Shown: in pieces, positions 46,186-56,555 of the stretch
How the letters are laid out: every line of letters begins with the position of its first letter
How positions within the stretch are numbered: the stretch's first letter is position 1
DNA from: Pseudorhodobacter antarcticus
Lineage (GTDB): Bacteria > Pseudomonadota > Alphaproteobacteria > Rhodobacterales > Rhodobacteraceae
DNA: 64,000 nt
Direction: 5' to 3'
NCBI RefSeq assembly: GCF_900110135.1
Contig: NZ_FOCO01000013.1
Location: 28,693 to 92,692 of the forward strand
Program-made: the position numbers and the translations under genes
Notes under the pieces: generated by a model
Told to the model about the DNA's origin: nothing
The model's database searches: none
The model's input: the letters and a program-made list of their open reading frames with translations, nothing else

Positions 46186-47106
46186 TTAACGCCCCCGGAT
46201 CCGTGGGTCCAACGCATCGCGCAACCCGTCCCCGATATAGTTCACCGACAACACCGTCAGCGAAATCGCCACACCCGGCCAAATCACCCGCTCGGGGAAT
46301 TGCTGGATATATTCGGCACCGTCAAACAACAGCCGCCCCCATGTCGGAAAATCAGGCGGAAAGCCAAGTCCAAGGAACGATAGCGCAGATTCCGTGATGA
46401 TCGCATTCGCAATTCCCAAAGTTGCCGCCACCATGATCGGCGACATCACATTGGGCAGGATATGGCGTAAAATCATGCGGCGCGATGGCGTCCCGATGGA
46501 CCGCGCGGCCAGCACAAATTCACGTTCCTTCAGCGCCAACACCTCACCGCGCACCACACGCGCCGCCTGCATCCAACTGGTCAGACCGATGGCGACCACA
46601 ATCAACAAAAACGTGCCGCCTTCAGTGCCAAACGCCTTGGACAATGGATCGCGAAACAACATCGCCATAACCAACAGCAACGGCAGCAAGGGCAGGGCCA
46701 AGAACAGGTCGGTGACCCGCATCAACACATTGTCCAACCGCTTAAAATACCCTGCAATCACGCCGACAAACGTGCCCAACGTGATCGAAATCACCATCGC
46801 CGTCAAACCCACAGCGATGGACACTTGCCCACCTTTCATCATCCGCGCCAGCATGTCACGACCAAGTTGGTCGGTGCCCAAAGGCCATTCCAGCGACGGC
46901 GGCTTATTGCGTGTGCGGATCATCGTGGCCCCGTCAGGGTTGATGAATGTCGGGTCTTTGGCCCAAATAAGCGGCCCAACCGACACGAACAAAACTAATG
47001 AGACAAAGACGAACAGCCCAACCAATGCCCCTTTGTGGGTTTTGAATTGCACCCAGACATCGGCCCATTGGCTGCGCGGTTTGGCAAGGGGGGCGGTATC
47101 AGTCAT
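46186..47106 (-). CDS. dppC: Peptide ABC transporter permease, DppC/OppC type
   Basis: Second membrane subunit of the importer. Six hydrophobic helices, an N-terminal extension and the permease EAA-like loop (EREFVLAARSIGTPSRRMIL, then HILPN) are visible, and GTDQLGRDMLARMM is typical of DppC. ATG 47106 has GAGGA upstream and overlaps the dppB stop by 8 bp. It has 306 residues. Last gene of the five-gene unit. Confidence 0.92.
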   Translation of the reverse strand: MTDTAPLAKPRSQWADVWVQFKTHKGALVGLFVFVSLVLFVSVGPLIWAKDPTFINPDGATMIRTRNKPPSLEWPLGTDQLGRDMLARMMKGGQVSIAVGLTAMVISITLGTFVGVIAGYFKRLDNVLMRVTDLFLALPLLPLLLVMAMLFRDPLSKAFGTEGGTFLLIVVAIGLTSWMQAARVVRGEVLALKEREFVLAARSIGTPSRRMILRHILPNVMSPIMVAATLGIANAIITESALSFLGLGFPPDFPTWGRLLFDGAEYIQQFPERVIWPGVAISLTVLSVNYIGDGLRDALDPRIRGR

Positions 47107-48106
47107 AGCGGATCCTCGGGTCAAGCATGCCGTATAAGATATCGGCGATCAGGTTGAACAACACGATCAACACGGCAAAAATAAAGGTCAGGGTTTGCAC
47201 CGTCGGCAAGTCCGATCCTTGGATCGCCCCGATCAATAGCGCCCCCAATCCATTCACGCGAAACACCTGTTCGGTGATAATCGCACCGCCAAAAATGCTT
47301 GGTATTCCCAGTGCGATCACGGTCACAACCGGGATCATCGAATTGCGCACAACATGTTTCAGCACGACAATACGCTCGGACAACCCTTTGGCACGCGCGG
47401 TGCGCACATAATCCGCCCCAAGGTTTTCCAGCATCGACGACCGCATATATCGGCTGATCTGGGCCGCGTTGAACAAGGCCAACACCATGACAGGCATCGC
47501 CATTTGCCGGGCCTGCGCCAGAAAACTATCCCAATCCGTGACACGCAAACTGGTGTCATAAATCGACGGGAACCATTGCAAGTTCACCGCGAACACCAAA
47601 ATCAGCACCAAACCGGTGAAAAATGTCGGCACCGAAAACCCGATCATTGCGATGAATGTGCCGATCTGGTCAAACCAGGAATATTGGCGATACGCCGAAT
47701 AAATCCCAATCGGCAGCGCGATCATCACCCCCAAGACATAGGATGTGCCGATCACGGTCAGGGTTTGTGGCATGCGTTCTACGATAATATCCATCACCGG
47801 GCTGCGCGATTGCCAGCTGACAATGCGCTGCATCCCGTCAGAATAGCTGGTGCCAAACCAATGGTCCCACAGCACCAACGGTTCCACCACGAAAAACTGT
47901 TTCAGCCACAAGAAATAGCGCACGAACACCGGTTCATTGACGCCCATCGCCTCCATGATCTTCAGGCGCACATCAGGCGGCACGGTCAGGGGGATCTGGC
48001 TCATCGGAGAGCCGGGGGCGAGGTCAACCAGCAGAAAAATCAGCAAGCTGATGAACAAAAGCGTCGGGATGGCAAACATCAGCCGACGAAGGGTAAAGGT
48101 AAGCAT
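47099..48106 (-). CDS. dppB: Peptide ABC transporter permease, DppB/OppB type
   Basis: First membrane subunit (335 residues, six helices). The N-terminus MLTFTLRRLMFAIPTLLFI is typical. The EAA loop (ADYVRTARAKGLSERIVV, then KHVVRN) contacts the ATPases. It is separated from the binding-protein gene by an 80-bp gap with a strong stem-loop and overlaps dppC. Confidence 0.93.
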   Translation of the reverse strand: MLTFTLRRLMFAIPTLLFISLLIFLLVDLAPGSPMSQIPLTVPPDVRLKIMEAMGVNEPVFVRYFLWLKQFFVVEPLVLWDHWFGTSYSDGMQRIVSWQSRSPVMDIIVERMPQTLTVIGTSYVLGVMIALPIGIYSAYRQYSWFDQIGTFIAMIGFSVPTFFTGLVLILVFAVNLQWFPSIYDTSLRVTDWDSFLAQARQMAMPVMVLALFNAAQISRYMRSSMLENLGADYVRTARAKGLSERIVVLKHVVRNSMIPVVTVIALGIPSIFGGAIITEQVFRVNGLGALLIGAIQGSDLPTVQTLTFIFAVLIVLFNLIADILYGMLDPRIRYD

Positions 48107-48143
48107 ATGCGGCGCCTTTGTTCAGCAGCGAAAAGATAGGGAA

Positions 48144-48174
48144 GGGGCGGGGGGCGCAAAACGCCTCCCGCCCC
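48144..48174 (-). promoter_or_regulatory. GC-rich intercistronic stem-loop between binding protein and permease genes
   Basis: A 13-bp stem (GGGGCGGGGGGCG with CGCCTCCCGCCCC, one wobble) with a 5-base loop. There is no U-run, so it is unlikely to be a simple terminator. Such hairpins after binding-protein genes stabilise that part of the mRNA and lower downstream expression. Confidence 0.75.
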
Positions 48175-48186
48175 AGTCGTGTCAGA

Positions 48187-49887
48187 TCACTTGATGCGGA
48201 ACCAGTCCTGCACGTTGTGCATTTCCGAATCCCAGACGTTCAGCACCACACCGCCCAACGTGTTGGAATGTGCGGACAAACGGCCACGGTCCACCAAAGG
48301 CACGATTGTGTAGGTGTCCTTGGTCAGCATTTCATTCATGCGGATCACAATCGCGGCGCGCTCTGCCTCGCCTTTGGTTGTGATCAACTTTGCGGCCAGT
48401 TCATCAAACACCGGGTCGCAGAAACGGTTGATGTTTTCACCCTGCCACTGGCTTTCAGGCTTTGGGGCCTTGTCACAAGTATAGGCCACGATATACGGTT
48501 CTGGGTCCGTGCCGGGGAAGTTGTTTGCATACATTTCCACGTCTGCATAAAACTTCTGGAAGGTGTCGGGCGAACCCGGGTCCCCACCAAAGAAGATGCC
48601 GGAATCGATGGTTTTCAACTCCACCTCAACGCCCAGCTCATTCCACCAACCTTTGATCAGCGCTTGGAAATCCTGACGCACGGGGTTTACGGATGTTTGA
48701 TACAGCAGCTTGAAGCGCTTGCCATCCTTTTCACGCACGCCATCCGCGCCAACGACCCAGCCCGCTGCATCCAGCAACGCCTTTGCGCCGTCCATGTCCT
48801 GCGCAATGCAGTCCGTGTTGGGCGAGGCATAGATCGCAGGCGCTGGCACCAAGTTACAGGTCGGGCGGCCCGATGCGCCGTAACCAACCTCAACCAAAAG
48901 GCTGCGATCAATCGCCATCGACAGTGCCTTGCGCACGTTCACATCCGACAAGATCGGGTGCGGGTGCATCGCGGTGGAGCGTTCCCCCTCGGGCAAATCC
49001 GGGGATGGGTCTGTCATGTTCATCTCAATCCGTTCAACCAGCGTGCCGAAACCGGTCACAAACTGGCCCTTGCCGCCTGCCGCCATGGCCGCTTGCAATT
49101 CTGGGTTGATCTGGGTGTTCCAAGCGTAATCAAATTCGCCAGTTTCCATCACGGCCCGCGCCGCAGATGCCGCATCACCACCCCCTTTGACCGACAGCGT
49201 GGCAAAGTTTGGCTTTGCCGGGTCGCGGTAGTTGGGGTTAGCCACAAATTCAACGCTGTCGTTCACCTTGAAATCAGTGACCATAAATGGCCCGGTGCCG
49301 ATGGGGTTAAAGTTGGCTTCGGTGCAGGTCGGTGCCGCAGCGCCTGTACAATTGGCAAACTGTGCCTTTTGCAGAATGGGCGATTCCGCGCCCACAAAGG
49401 CCACCAATGGGTTTGGCTTTGGCCCGGTGAACGTGACTTTGACAGTCAGCGGGTCAATCGCTTCAACCGACTGCACGCCTTCGTATTTCGCCAATTGCGC
49501 ACAACCGCCCGCAGGGTCCATGCAATAGGCGGCAGTAAACACCACGTCATCGGCGGTGAACGCTGTACCATCAGACCACAACAGGCCTGGGGTAATTTTC
49601 CATGTGACCGAGGTCAGATCTTCGGCAATGCCGCCATTTTCCAAGCTTGGCAGTTCAGTCACCAGACGTGGGAACATCGTGCCCACTTCATCAAAACCCG
49701 CCAGCGGTTCCAGCACAATGCTGCCCACTTCAACGTCTTTGGTGCCCGATGAAAGATAGGCGTTCATGATCGACACGGCCTGCGAATACAGGACCTTTAC
49801 GTTGCCATCAGCGCCACGTTCCGCAAATGCCGCAGGGGCAAAGGCGAAAGCGCAGGCAGCGCCCAGCAGGGCGGTTTTCATTTTCAT
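48187..49887 (-). CDS. dppA: Peptide ABC transporter substrate-binding protein
   Basis: Periplasmic binding protein of family 5 (566 residues). A signal peptide (MKMKTALLGAACAFAFAPAA, cleavage near AFA-ERG) is followed by the SBP_bac_5 domain: VTWKITPGLLWSDGTAFTAD and VRKALSMAIDRSLL are typical. The start overlaps the stop of the ATPase gene (ATGA). Four cysteines in the mature protein suggest disulfides. Oligopeptides are the likely ligand, supported by neighbouring peptidase-type genes. Confidence 0.93.
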   Translation of the reverse strand: MKMKTALLGAACAFAFAPAAFAERGADGNVKVLYSQAVSIMNAYLSSGTKDVEVGSIVLEPLAGFDEVGTMFPRLVTELPSLENGGIAEDLTSVTWKITPGLLWSDGTAFTADDVVFTAAYCMDPAGGCAQLAKYEGVQSVEAIDPLTVKVTFTGPKPNPLVAFVGAESPILQKAQFANCTGAAAPTCTEANFNPIGTGPFMVTDFKVNDSVEFVANPNYRDPAKPNFATLSVKGGGDAASAARAVMETGEFDYAWNTQINPELQAAMAAGGKGQFVTGFGTLVERIEMNMTDPSPDLPEGERSTAMHPHPILSDVNVRKALSMAIDRSLLVEVGYGASGRPTCNLVPAPAIYASPNTDCIAQDMDGAKALLDAAGWVVGADGVREKDGKRFKLLYQTSVNPVRQDFQALIKGWWNELGVEVELKTIDSGIFFGGDPGSPDTFQKFYADVEMYANNFPGTDPEPYIVAYTCDKAPKPESQWQGENINRFCDPVFDELAAKLITTKGEAERAAIVIRMNEMLTKDTYTIVPLVDRGRLSAHSNTLGGVVLNVWDSEMHNVQDWFRIK

Positions 49888-50963
49888 TGTTCTGGTTCTC
49901 CTTGTTGGTTGTGCTTTTGGACCGTCGTGCCGCTGGTTGATCCGGCAGCATTATTGTTTTGGGCGGGCACAAGGTGGCAGGCCACAAAACGGCCGGGTCG
50001 TACCTCGGCCAATTCGGGCTTCACCTCGCGGCAAATCGGGATCACTTCGGGGCAACGCGTGCAAAAGTTGCAGCCCTTCGGCGGGTTTGATGGCGATGGG
50101 ACATCGCCCTTCAAAATAATGCGCTGGCGCGTTGCCTCGCGCGATGGGTCCGGGTCTGGCACCGCCGACAGCAACGCCTTGGCATAGGGGTGCAGCGGAT
50201 CGGCATACAGCGGCTCGCGTGGGGAAATTTCCGCAATCCGCCCCAAATACATCACCGCGACCCGGTCCGCGATATGGCGCACCATCGACAGATCATGGCT
50301 GATGAACAAATAGGTCAGCCCCAGCTTTTCCTGCAAATCCTCCAGCAAGTTCACCACTTGCGCTTGGATGGACACGTCCAACGCCGCGATTGGTTCATCA
50401 CACACTATAAACTTGGGGTTCAATGCCAATGCGCGTGCAATCCCGATGCGCTGGCGCTGCCCGCCCGAAAACGCATGCGGGTAACGGTTGGCAAAGACGC
50501 GGTTCAACCCCACCGCATCCATCAGCTCATACACTTTGGCCAGCTTTTGGTCTGCGCTCCAATCGGTATGTTCGTCCAGCGGCTCAGAGACTATCTGCGC
50601 CACGGTCATGCGCGGGTTCAAACAGGCCTGCGGGTCTTGGAACACCATCTGCATCATCGGGCGCTTTTTGCGCAACGCCTCCGGCTCCAATGTGGCGATG
50701 TCTTCGCCCTCAATCGTCACCGACCCGGCGGTCAGTTCATAAAGCCGCAGCAGCGCGCGCCCCACAGTGGATTTGCCGCAACCAGACTCGCCCACCAGCC
50801 CAAGGGTTTCGCCTTGATAAATATCAAAGTTGATCCCATCCACCGCTTTCACATCGCCGGTATGGCGGCGAAACAGGCCTGTGTGGATGGGAAAATACAT
50901 CTTCAGGTCTTTGACCTCGACCAGCTTTGTGACCAGCTTTACACTCGGTTTGGCATCAAGCAT
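49884..50963 (-). CDS. dppF: Peptide ABC transporter ATP-binding protein, DppF/OppF type
   Basis: ATPase with Walker A GESGCGKS, signature FSGGQRQRIGIARAL and Walker B FIVCDEP. The C-terminal oligopeptide/dipeptide extension contains the cysteine cluster CNFCTRCPEVIPIC, known to hold an Fe-S cluster in this class. ATG 50963 (359 residues) overlaps the preceding ATPase stop by 8 bp; the upstream open frame lies inside that gene. Confidence 0.93.
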   Translation of the reverse strand: MLDAKPSVKLVTKLVEVKDLKMYFPIHTGLFRRHTGDVKAVDGINFDIYQGETLGLVGESGCGKSTVGRALLRLYELTAGSVTIEGEDIATLEPEALRKKRPMMQMVFQDPQACLNPRMTVAQIVSEPLDEHTDWSADQKLAKVYELMDAVGLNRVFANRYPHAFSGGQRQRIGIARALALNPKFIVCDEPIAALDVSIQAQVVNLLEDLQEKLGLTYLFISHDLSMVRHIADRVAVMYLGRIAEISPREPLYADPLHPYAKALLSAVPDPDPSREATRQRIILKGDVPSPSNPPKGCNFCTRCPEVIPICREVKPELAEVRPGRFVACHLVPAQNNNAAGSTSGTTVQKHNQQGEPEQ

Positions 50964-51972
50964 GCGCGGCCCCTTTTGATGCGTCCCAGTGGCAAGCGAC
51001 ATCGTGGCCATACCCAACGCGGCCCGCCCCAAGCGCCCGACGGATTGGGTTTTCAGCGCCACAGCGATCAAACGCATGGCCACAGCGGGGCGCAAAAGGA
51101 CAAGCGGTGGGGGCTGCCCCCAAAATGGGCGGCTGGCCTTCAATCACCTTCAATCGGGTTTCGCGTTCGCCCGTCACCGATGGAATCGTCTTCAACAACG
51201 CCCGCGTGTAGGGGTGTTGCGGATTGGCAAACAGCTCCTTCACCGGGGCCTGCTCCACCACTTGGCCCGCGTACATTACAATCACCCGATCCGCGATGCC
51301 CGCGATCACGCCAAGGTCATGCGTGATCCATACGATCGCCATCCCCAGCTTGGTACGCAATTCCTTCACCAGTTCAATGATTTGCGCCTGAATGGTCACG
51401 TCCAGCGCTGTCGTCGGCTCATCCGCGATCAACACCTCGGGGTCACACGCCAGCGCAATAGCAATCATCACGCGTTGGCGCATCCCGCCCGAAAACTGGT
51501 GTGGATAATCCTTCAACCGACGCTCGGGGTCGGGGATGCCCACCAACTCCATCAACTCCACCGCGCGCGTGTAGGCCTGCGCCTTGTTCATGCCCATGTG
51601 GCGGCGCAACGGCTCCATCACTTGGTTGCCGATGTTATAGACCGGGTTCAAACTGGTCATCGGGTCTTGAAAAACAAAACCAATGCGCCGCCCACGAACA
51701 TCGCGCAACTGCGCTGGCGAGATTTTCAGAATATCCATGTCGCCCAGCAACACCTCACCCTCCCGCACCTCGGCAGGGGGCATCGGCAGCAAGCCAATCA
51801 ACGACATCATGGTCACGGATTTACCCGACCCGCTTTCCCCCACAACCCCAAGCAGTTCGCCGGGTTCCAGATGAAAGCTGACTGAATTGACCGCGTGTAC
51901 GTCGCCGCCACGCGTGCGGAACACGGTCTGTAAGCCCCGCACATCCAGCACAGGCTTGGCCCCATCGGGCAT
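50956..51972 (-). CDS. dppD: Peptide ABC transporter ATP-binding protein, DppD/OppD type
   Basis: Partner ATPase (338 residues) with Walker A GESGSGKS, signature [15 protein letters not shown] and Walker B VLIADEP. The C-terminal extension has [14 protein letters not shown]. It is the first gene of the operon ATPase-ATPase-binding protein-permease-permease; placing the ATPases first is less usual than binding protein first. It is divergent from argE across about 211 bp. Confidence 0.93.
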   Translation of the reverse strand: MPDGAKPVLDVRGLQTVFRTRGGDVHAVNSVSFHLEPGELLGVVGESGSGKSVTMMSLIGLLPMPPAEVREGEVLLGDMDILKISPAQLRDVRGRRIGFVFQDPMTSLNPVYNIGNQVMEPLRRHMGMNKAQAYTRAVELMELVGIPDPERRLKDYPHQFSGGMRQRVMIAIALACDPEVLIADEPTTALDVTIQAQIIELVKELRTKLGMAIVWITHDLGVIAGIADRVIVMYAGQVVEQAPVKELFANPQHPYTRALLKTIPSVTGERETRLKVIEGQPPILGAAPTACPFAPRCGHAFDRCGAENPIRRALGAGRVGYGHDVACHWDASKGAAHA

Positions 51973-52183
51973 ATGACGACCCCCATGTCGTTGACTCTTA
52001 TACGCAAGCGCGGCTTGTGCCGTACCAATTACGGTGAGTGTTATCGTTTTTTACGCCCCCCGCAACAATCTTTCTGCACGCGGTCCGCAAATGGCGCCCC
52101 CGTCCGCGCCGATCGTGCTTGACCTGCGCGCGGGGCAAGGCCAAGTTTGGCCGCAAAACAAGGCAATCAATAGGAATTTCTCG

Positions 52184-53350
52184 ATGACCCCGATGCACCT
52201 TACTCCCCGTGAAATACTTGACCACTTGGTCGGGTTTCGCAGCGTCAGTTCGGTCAGCAACATTGATCTGATCGACTGGGTGGCGGGGTATCTGACCTCG
52301 CACGGGGTTACTTCGCATCGCGTCTGCAACGATGATTGTAGCAAATCCTCGCTTTTCGCCAATGTGGGGCCCAATGTGCCGGATGGTGTGATTCTGTCCG
52401 GCCATTCCGATGTGGTCCCGGTTGAAGGGCAAGCATGGACCACCGATCCGTTCAAGGTGGTGGAGGCAGACGGCCGCCTGTATGGCCGCGGCACCTGCGA
52501 TATGAAGGGGTTTTTGGCACTGGCGCTGGCCGCCGTTCCCCTTGCGCTGGCATCAAACGTCAAACGCCCCCTGCAAATCGCGATCAGCTATGATGAGGAG
52601 GTGGGCTGCGTCGGCGCCCCCCCCATGATCGCGGAAATGGTCAAAACCCTGCCGCGCGCCAGCGCCGTGGTGGTGGGCGAGCCGTCGATGATGAAGCTGG
52701 TCAATGGCCACAAAGGCGGTCACGGATTTTCCGTTCATATCCAAGGGTTTGAAGTCCATTCCTCGCTGATGCACACAGGCGTCAACGCCATTATGACGGC
52801 CGCAAAACTGATCGACTGGGCCAACCAGATCAATGCCGAAAACGCCGCCAAACCACCGTCCGCTCTGTCCGAAAAATTCGTGCCGCATTGGACCACCGCG
52901 CATGTAGGCAAAATCAGCGGGGGCACCGCCGAAAACATCACCGCCAAGGATTGTCACTTTGGCTTTGGTTTTCGCGTGGTGCCGGGCGAAAGTGAATCCG
53001 TCTGGGCCGACCGCTTTTTGGCCCGCGCCGCAGCACTGGAGGCAGAAATCCAATCCATCCGCCCCGAAGCCGCGATCACCTGCGTGCAGACCTTTTTCGT
53101 GCCCGCCCTTGTGCCTGAAATCAGCGGGGCCGCCGATGCGCTGGTGCGTCGCGTGACGGGGGACAACGACTCCGATGTGGTCAGCTATGGCACCGAGGCC
53201 GGGCAGTTTCAGGCCGAGGGTTATTCTTGCGTGGTCTGCGGGCCGGGCGACATTGCCCAAGCGCATCAACCCAACGAATACCTAGAGGTGGCGCAGTTTA
53301 ACGAAGGCTGGGCCTTCATGCAGCGGTTGGTCAAGGATCTCGCCGCATAA
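52184..53350 (+). CDS. argE: Acetylornithine deacetylase
   Basis: Zinc amidohydrolase (M20A) that releases ornithine from N-acetylornithine. The metal and catalytic blocks are SGHSDVVPVEGQ, GRGTCDMKGFLA and YDEEVGCVGAPP. It has 388 residues from ATG 52184, which follows AGGAATT; an ATG three codons later is possible. The setting next to a peptide importer and another M20 hydrolase suggests a catabolic role as an alternative. Confidence 0.9.
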   Translation: MTPMHLTPREILDHLVGFRSVSSVSNIDLIDWVAGYLTSHGVTSHRVCNDDCSKSSLFANVGPNVPDGVILSGHSDVVPVEGQAWTTDPFKVVEADGRLYGRGTCDMKGFLALALAAVPLALASNVKRPLQIAISYDEEVGCVGAPPMIAEMVKTLPRASAVVVGEPSMMKLVNGHKGGHGFSVHIQGFEVHSSLMHTGVNAIMTAAKLIDWANQINAENAAKPPSALSEKFVPHWTTAHVGKISGGTAENITAKDCHFGFGFRVVPGESESVWADRFLARAAALEAEIQSIRPEAAITCVQTFFVPALVPEISGAADALVRRVTGDNDSDVVSYGTEAGQFQAEGYSCVVCGPGDIAQAHQPNEYLEVAQFNEGWAFMQRLVKDLAA

Positions 53351-53725
53351 ATGCAACCCTTTCCCATCCACGCCCAACAGCCGCCCGCCCACACTGCCGC
53401 CTTGCCCGCCGCCTGCGATGTGGTCGTGATTGGCGGCGGCATCATGGGGGTCATGACCGCGTGGTTTTTTACGCTGGCTGGGCAAAAGGTGGTACTGTGC
53501 GAAAAGGGCAGGGTGGCAGGCGAACAATCCGGCCGCAACTGGGGCTGGATCCGCCAACAGGCCCGCGACCCCGACGAATTGCCAATCATGGCGCAAAGCC
53601 TTGCGTTGTGGCGCCGCCTTGCCAACGATCTGGGGCCGGGCCGCCCCACGGGCCACAATATCCAACGCTTTCGCCTGTCGCGTTTTACCGATGGTTCAAA
53701 AATTCAACCCGCCCCCACGCTCTGA
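53351..53725 (+). pseudogene. Truncated FAD-dependent oxidoreductase (DAO type)
   Basis: The 124-codon frame begins directly after the argE stop. Residues 23-60 form a normal FAD-binding Rossmann start (CDVVVIGGGIMGVMTAWF, then EKGRVAGEQSGRNWGWIRQQ), and the family-like block runs to about residue 95. A complete enzyme has about 400-450 residues; here similarity stops and a stop codon follows. I infer loss of the catalytic and C-terminal parts by deletion. Confidence 0.8.
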
Positions 53726-53782
53726 CCCTTGCGGGCCGGGGCCGATTGTACCACGCTGGCTCCATCATAACAGGAGGCCACC

Positions 53783-54946
53783 ATGCCCGTTAAAAATCGC
53801 TTTGCCGAGATGTTGCCAGAACTCACCGCGATTCGCCGTGATTTCCACGAACACCCCGAACTCTTGTTCGATGTGCATCGCACGGCTGCCAAAGTCGCGG
53901 ACCTGTTGCGCAGCTATGGTTGTGATGAGGTGGTGACAGGCATCGGGCGCACTGGCGTGATCGGCGTGATCCATGGCAAAACCGACAGCGGCAAGGTGGT
54001 GGGCCTGCGCGCCGACATGGACGCCTTGCCGATCAACGAGGCGACAGGCCTTGATTACGCGAGCAAAACGCCGGGGAAAATGCACGCTTGCGGCCATGAT
54101 GGCCACACCACCATGCTGCTGGGGGCTGCCAAATACCTGTGCGAAACTCGTAACTTTGATGGCAAAGCGGTCATGATCTTTCAACCCGCCGAAGAGGGCG
54201 GCGGCGGCGGCGATGAAATGGTCAAGGACGGCATGCTGGACCGCTGGAATATCCAAGAGGTGTACGGCATGCACAACATGCCCGGCATCCCCGTGGGCCA
54301 CTTTGAAATCCGCCCCGGCCCGATGATGGCCGCAGCCGATCAGTTTGAAATCATCGTGACGGGCAAAGGCGGCCACGCCGCAAAACCGCATGATTGCATC
54401 GACACGCTGCTGGTTGCCTCCCATATCATCGTCGGTTTGCAATCCATCGCATCGCGCAACGTGGACCCGCTAAAACAAATCGTCGTGTCCACTTGCGTGG
54501 TGTCAACCGACAGCAACGCCCATAACGTCATCCCGCAAACCGTTGTTCTAAAAGGCACTGTGCGCACGTTCGACCCCGCCGTGCAGGACTTGGTGGAAGC
54601 GCGGATGAACCTGCTGCCCGTCCAAATGGCTGCCGCTTACGGGGCCACCGCCACCGTCGATTTTCAGCGCGGCTATCCCGCCACCGTAAACGCCGAAGAA
54701 AACACAGCTTTTGCCGCGGAAGTCGCGAAATCCGTGTCCGGCCATATCAGCACGGACACAGCCCCCCTGATGGGCGCCGAGGATTTCAGTTATATGCTGA
54801 ACGAACGCCCCGGCGCTTATATCTTCCTTGGCAATGGCGACACCGCAATGGTCCACCACCCCGCCTATAACTTTGATGACAACGCCATCCCCTTTGGGTC
54901 CAGCTGGTACGCGGGCATGGTCGAGGCGCGGATGCCTGCGGCGTAA
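53783..54946 (+). CDS. M20 amidohydrolase, hippurate hydrolase-like
   Basis: M20D metallo-amidohydrolase (387 residues) related to N-acyl-amino-acid and hippurate hydrolases. The signatures are GLRADMDALPI, MHACGHDGHTTMLLGAAK with the metal-binding Cys/His, and FQPAEEGGGGGDEM. The start has a strong AGGAGG. It lies 57 bp after the truncated oxidoreductase and close to the peptide importer, which fits amide or peptide scavenging. Confidence 0.9.
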   Translation: MPVKNRFAEMLPELTAIRRDFHEHPELLFDVHRTAAKVADLLRSYGCDEVVTGIGRTGVIGVIHGKTDSGKVVGLRADMDALPINEATGLDYASKTPGKMHACGHDGHTTMLLGAAKYLCETRNFDGKAVMIFQPAEEGGGGGDEMVKDGMLDRWNIQEVYGMHNMPGIPVGHFEIRPGPMMAAADQFEIIVTGKGGHAAKPHDCIDTLLVASHIIVGLQSIASRNVDPLKQIVVSTCVVSTDSNAHNVIPQTVVLKGTVRTFDPAVQDLVEARMNLLPVQMAAAYGATATVDFQRGYPATVNAEENTAFAAEVAKSVSGHISTDTAPLMGAEDFSYMLNERPGAYIFLGNGDTAMVHHPAYNFDDNAIPFGSSWYAGMVEARMPAA

Positions 54947-54958
54947 AACCCGGGTGGC

Positions 54959-56554
54959 CTAAACCGCCAAATCCCGCAATTCGCGGCGCATCACCTTGCC
55001 GGTGGCAGTCATCGGCAAGGTGTCCACAAACACCACATCGCGGGGGGCCACATGTGGGCTAACCCGCGTTTTCACCCGGTCAATCAACCGCTGCGCATCG
55101 GGCACCGCACCGCTGCGCAACACCACAAAAGCACGCACAATTTCGGTGCGCAGCGCATCTGGCACCCCCACGCAAGCTGCCATAACCACATCACTGTCGC
55201 CCATCAAACAATTCTCAATTTCCGATGGTCCAATGCGATACCCCGCCGATGTAATCACATCATCATCGCGCGCGGCAAAGGTCAGATAGCCGTCGCTGTC
55301 CGCCACCCCCAAATCACCCGTTCGCAGCCAATCCCCGCGAAACTTCGCCGCCGTTTTCTCGGGCTGGTTCCAATAGCGCAAAAACATACTGGCCGCCCCT
55401 TTGGCCACGCAAATCTCGCCCATCACGCCCGGCGGGCAGGGCGTGCCCGCATCATCCATCACCACCACGTCAAAACCGGGCAGGGCTTGCCCCATGCTGC
55501 CGGGTTTGACTGCCATCATTCCCGCCACTTGGCTTACGCATAAATTACACTCCGTTTGGCCGTACAGCTCGTTGATCGGCGCACCCAGCGTGGCTTGCCC
55601 CCATACCAACATCTCGGCCCCCAACGCCTCGCCACCCGATGAAATGGACCGCAGGCGCACACTGTCCGGCACCGCCGCACCGCGCATCAGCTTTAACGCC
55701 GTGGGCGGCATAAACACATTGCGGATACCGTGATCGGCAATCAACGCATAGGCCGCAGCCGCATCAAACTTGCGCATCCGGTGCGCCACCAGTGGCACAC
55801 CGTAATACAGACACGGCATCGCCATATCCATCAATCCGCCAATCCACGCCCAATCGGCTGGCGTCCATCCCTTATCGCCGGGCTGCGGAAAGCCGCCATG
55901 CGTCAATTCCATGCTGGGCAAATGCCCAAACAAAAACCGGTGCGCATGTAAAACCCCCTTGGGCGGCCCTGTTGTGCCCGACGTATAGATCATCACCGCC
56001 GCATCCTCCGCACTGGTTATCACGGGTTCAGCCAAAGGGGCATAGGCGGCAATGCTGGCCCAAAGATTCGCCGCATCCGGTGTGGCGTCTGTGCAGAATA
56101 TAGATGTAAGATCAGGCAGTTCTGGCGCGATCTTAAGGATTTTTGACAGGCTTTCGCCATCCGTTACCACCACCGCCGCACCTGAATCCGCCAGGCGGTA
56201 CAACAGGGCATCGGTGCCAAACAACGTGAACAACGGCAGCGCCACCGCCCCCAGCTTCATCGCCGCAAAATGCACAATTGGCACCGCAGCAGATTGCGCC
56301 AACAGCACAGCCACGCGGTCGCCACGCCGCACGCCTGCCCTTAAGAACGCCGATGCCAGCCTGTCTGATGCGTCTTTCAGCGCGCCATAGGTCCAATCGC
56401 GGGCCCCCTGCGCATCAACCTCAATCAGCGCTACGCGGTCCGGCTCCGCGCGCGCCCAATCATCGCAACACCCCTGCGCGATGTTGAAATCTGCTGGCCA
56501 ATCCCATGCAAAGGCGGCCCGCTTTGCGGCCCAATCCCCCGACAGCGGGATCAT
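54959..56554 (-). CDS. AMP-forming acyl-CoA synthetase
   Basis: ANL-superfamily ligase that activates a carboxylic acid via an acyl-adenylate. Motifs: [13 protein letters not shown] (P-loop), [15 protein letters not shown], and [13 protein letters not shown]. The catalytic lysine is in [11 protein letters not shown] near the end. It has 531 residues. It begins one base after the small lipoprotein gene. The acid substrate (medium chain, aromatic or acetate) cannot be assigned. Confidence 0.9.
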   Translation of the reverse strand: MIPLSGDWAAKRAAFAWDWPADFNIAQGCCDDWARAEPDRVALIEVDAQGARDWTYGALKDASDRLASAFLRAGVRRGDRVAVLLAQSAAVPIVHFAAMKLGAVALPLFTLFGTDALLYRLADSGAAVVVTDGESLSKILKIAPELPDLTSIFCTDATPDAANLWASIAAYAPLAEPVITSAEDAAVMIYTSGTTGPPKGVLHAHRFLFGHLPSMELTHGGFPQPGDKGWTPADWAWIGGLMDMAMPCLYYGVPLVAHRMRKFDAAAAYALIADHGIRNVFMPPTALKLMRGAAVPDSVRLRSISSGGEALGAEMLVWGQATLGAPINELYGQTECNLCVSQVAGMMAVKPGSMGQALPGFDVVVMDDAGTPCPPGVMGEICVAKGAASMFLRYWNQPEKTAAKFRGDWLRTGDLGVADSDGYLTFAARDDDVITSAGYRIGPSEIENCLMGDSDVVMAACVGVPDALRTEIVRAFVVLRSGAVPDAQRLIDRVKTRVSPHVAPRDVVFVDTLPMTATGKVMRRELRDLAV

Positions 56555-56555
56555 C

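Noticed and set aside
48118..49752. 544-codon plus-strand open frame
   Set aside because: Fully antisense to the peptide-binding protein gene, whose signal peptide and domain are clear.
50190..51326. 378-codon plus-strand open frame across the two ATPase genes
   Set aside because: Antisense to both ABC ATPases; His/Arg/Gln-rich shadow translation without any motif.
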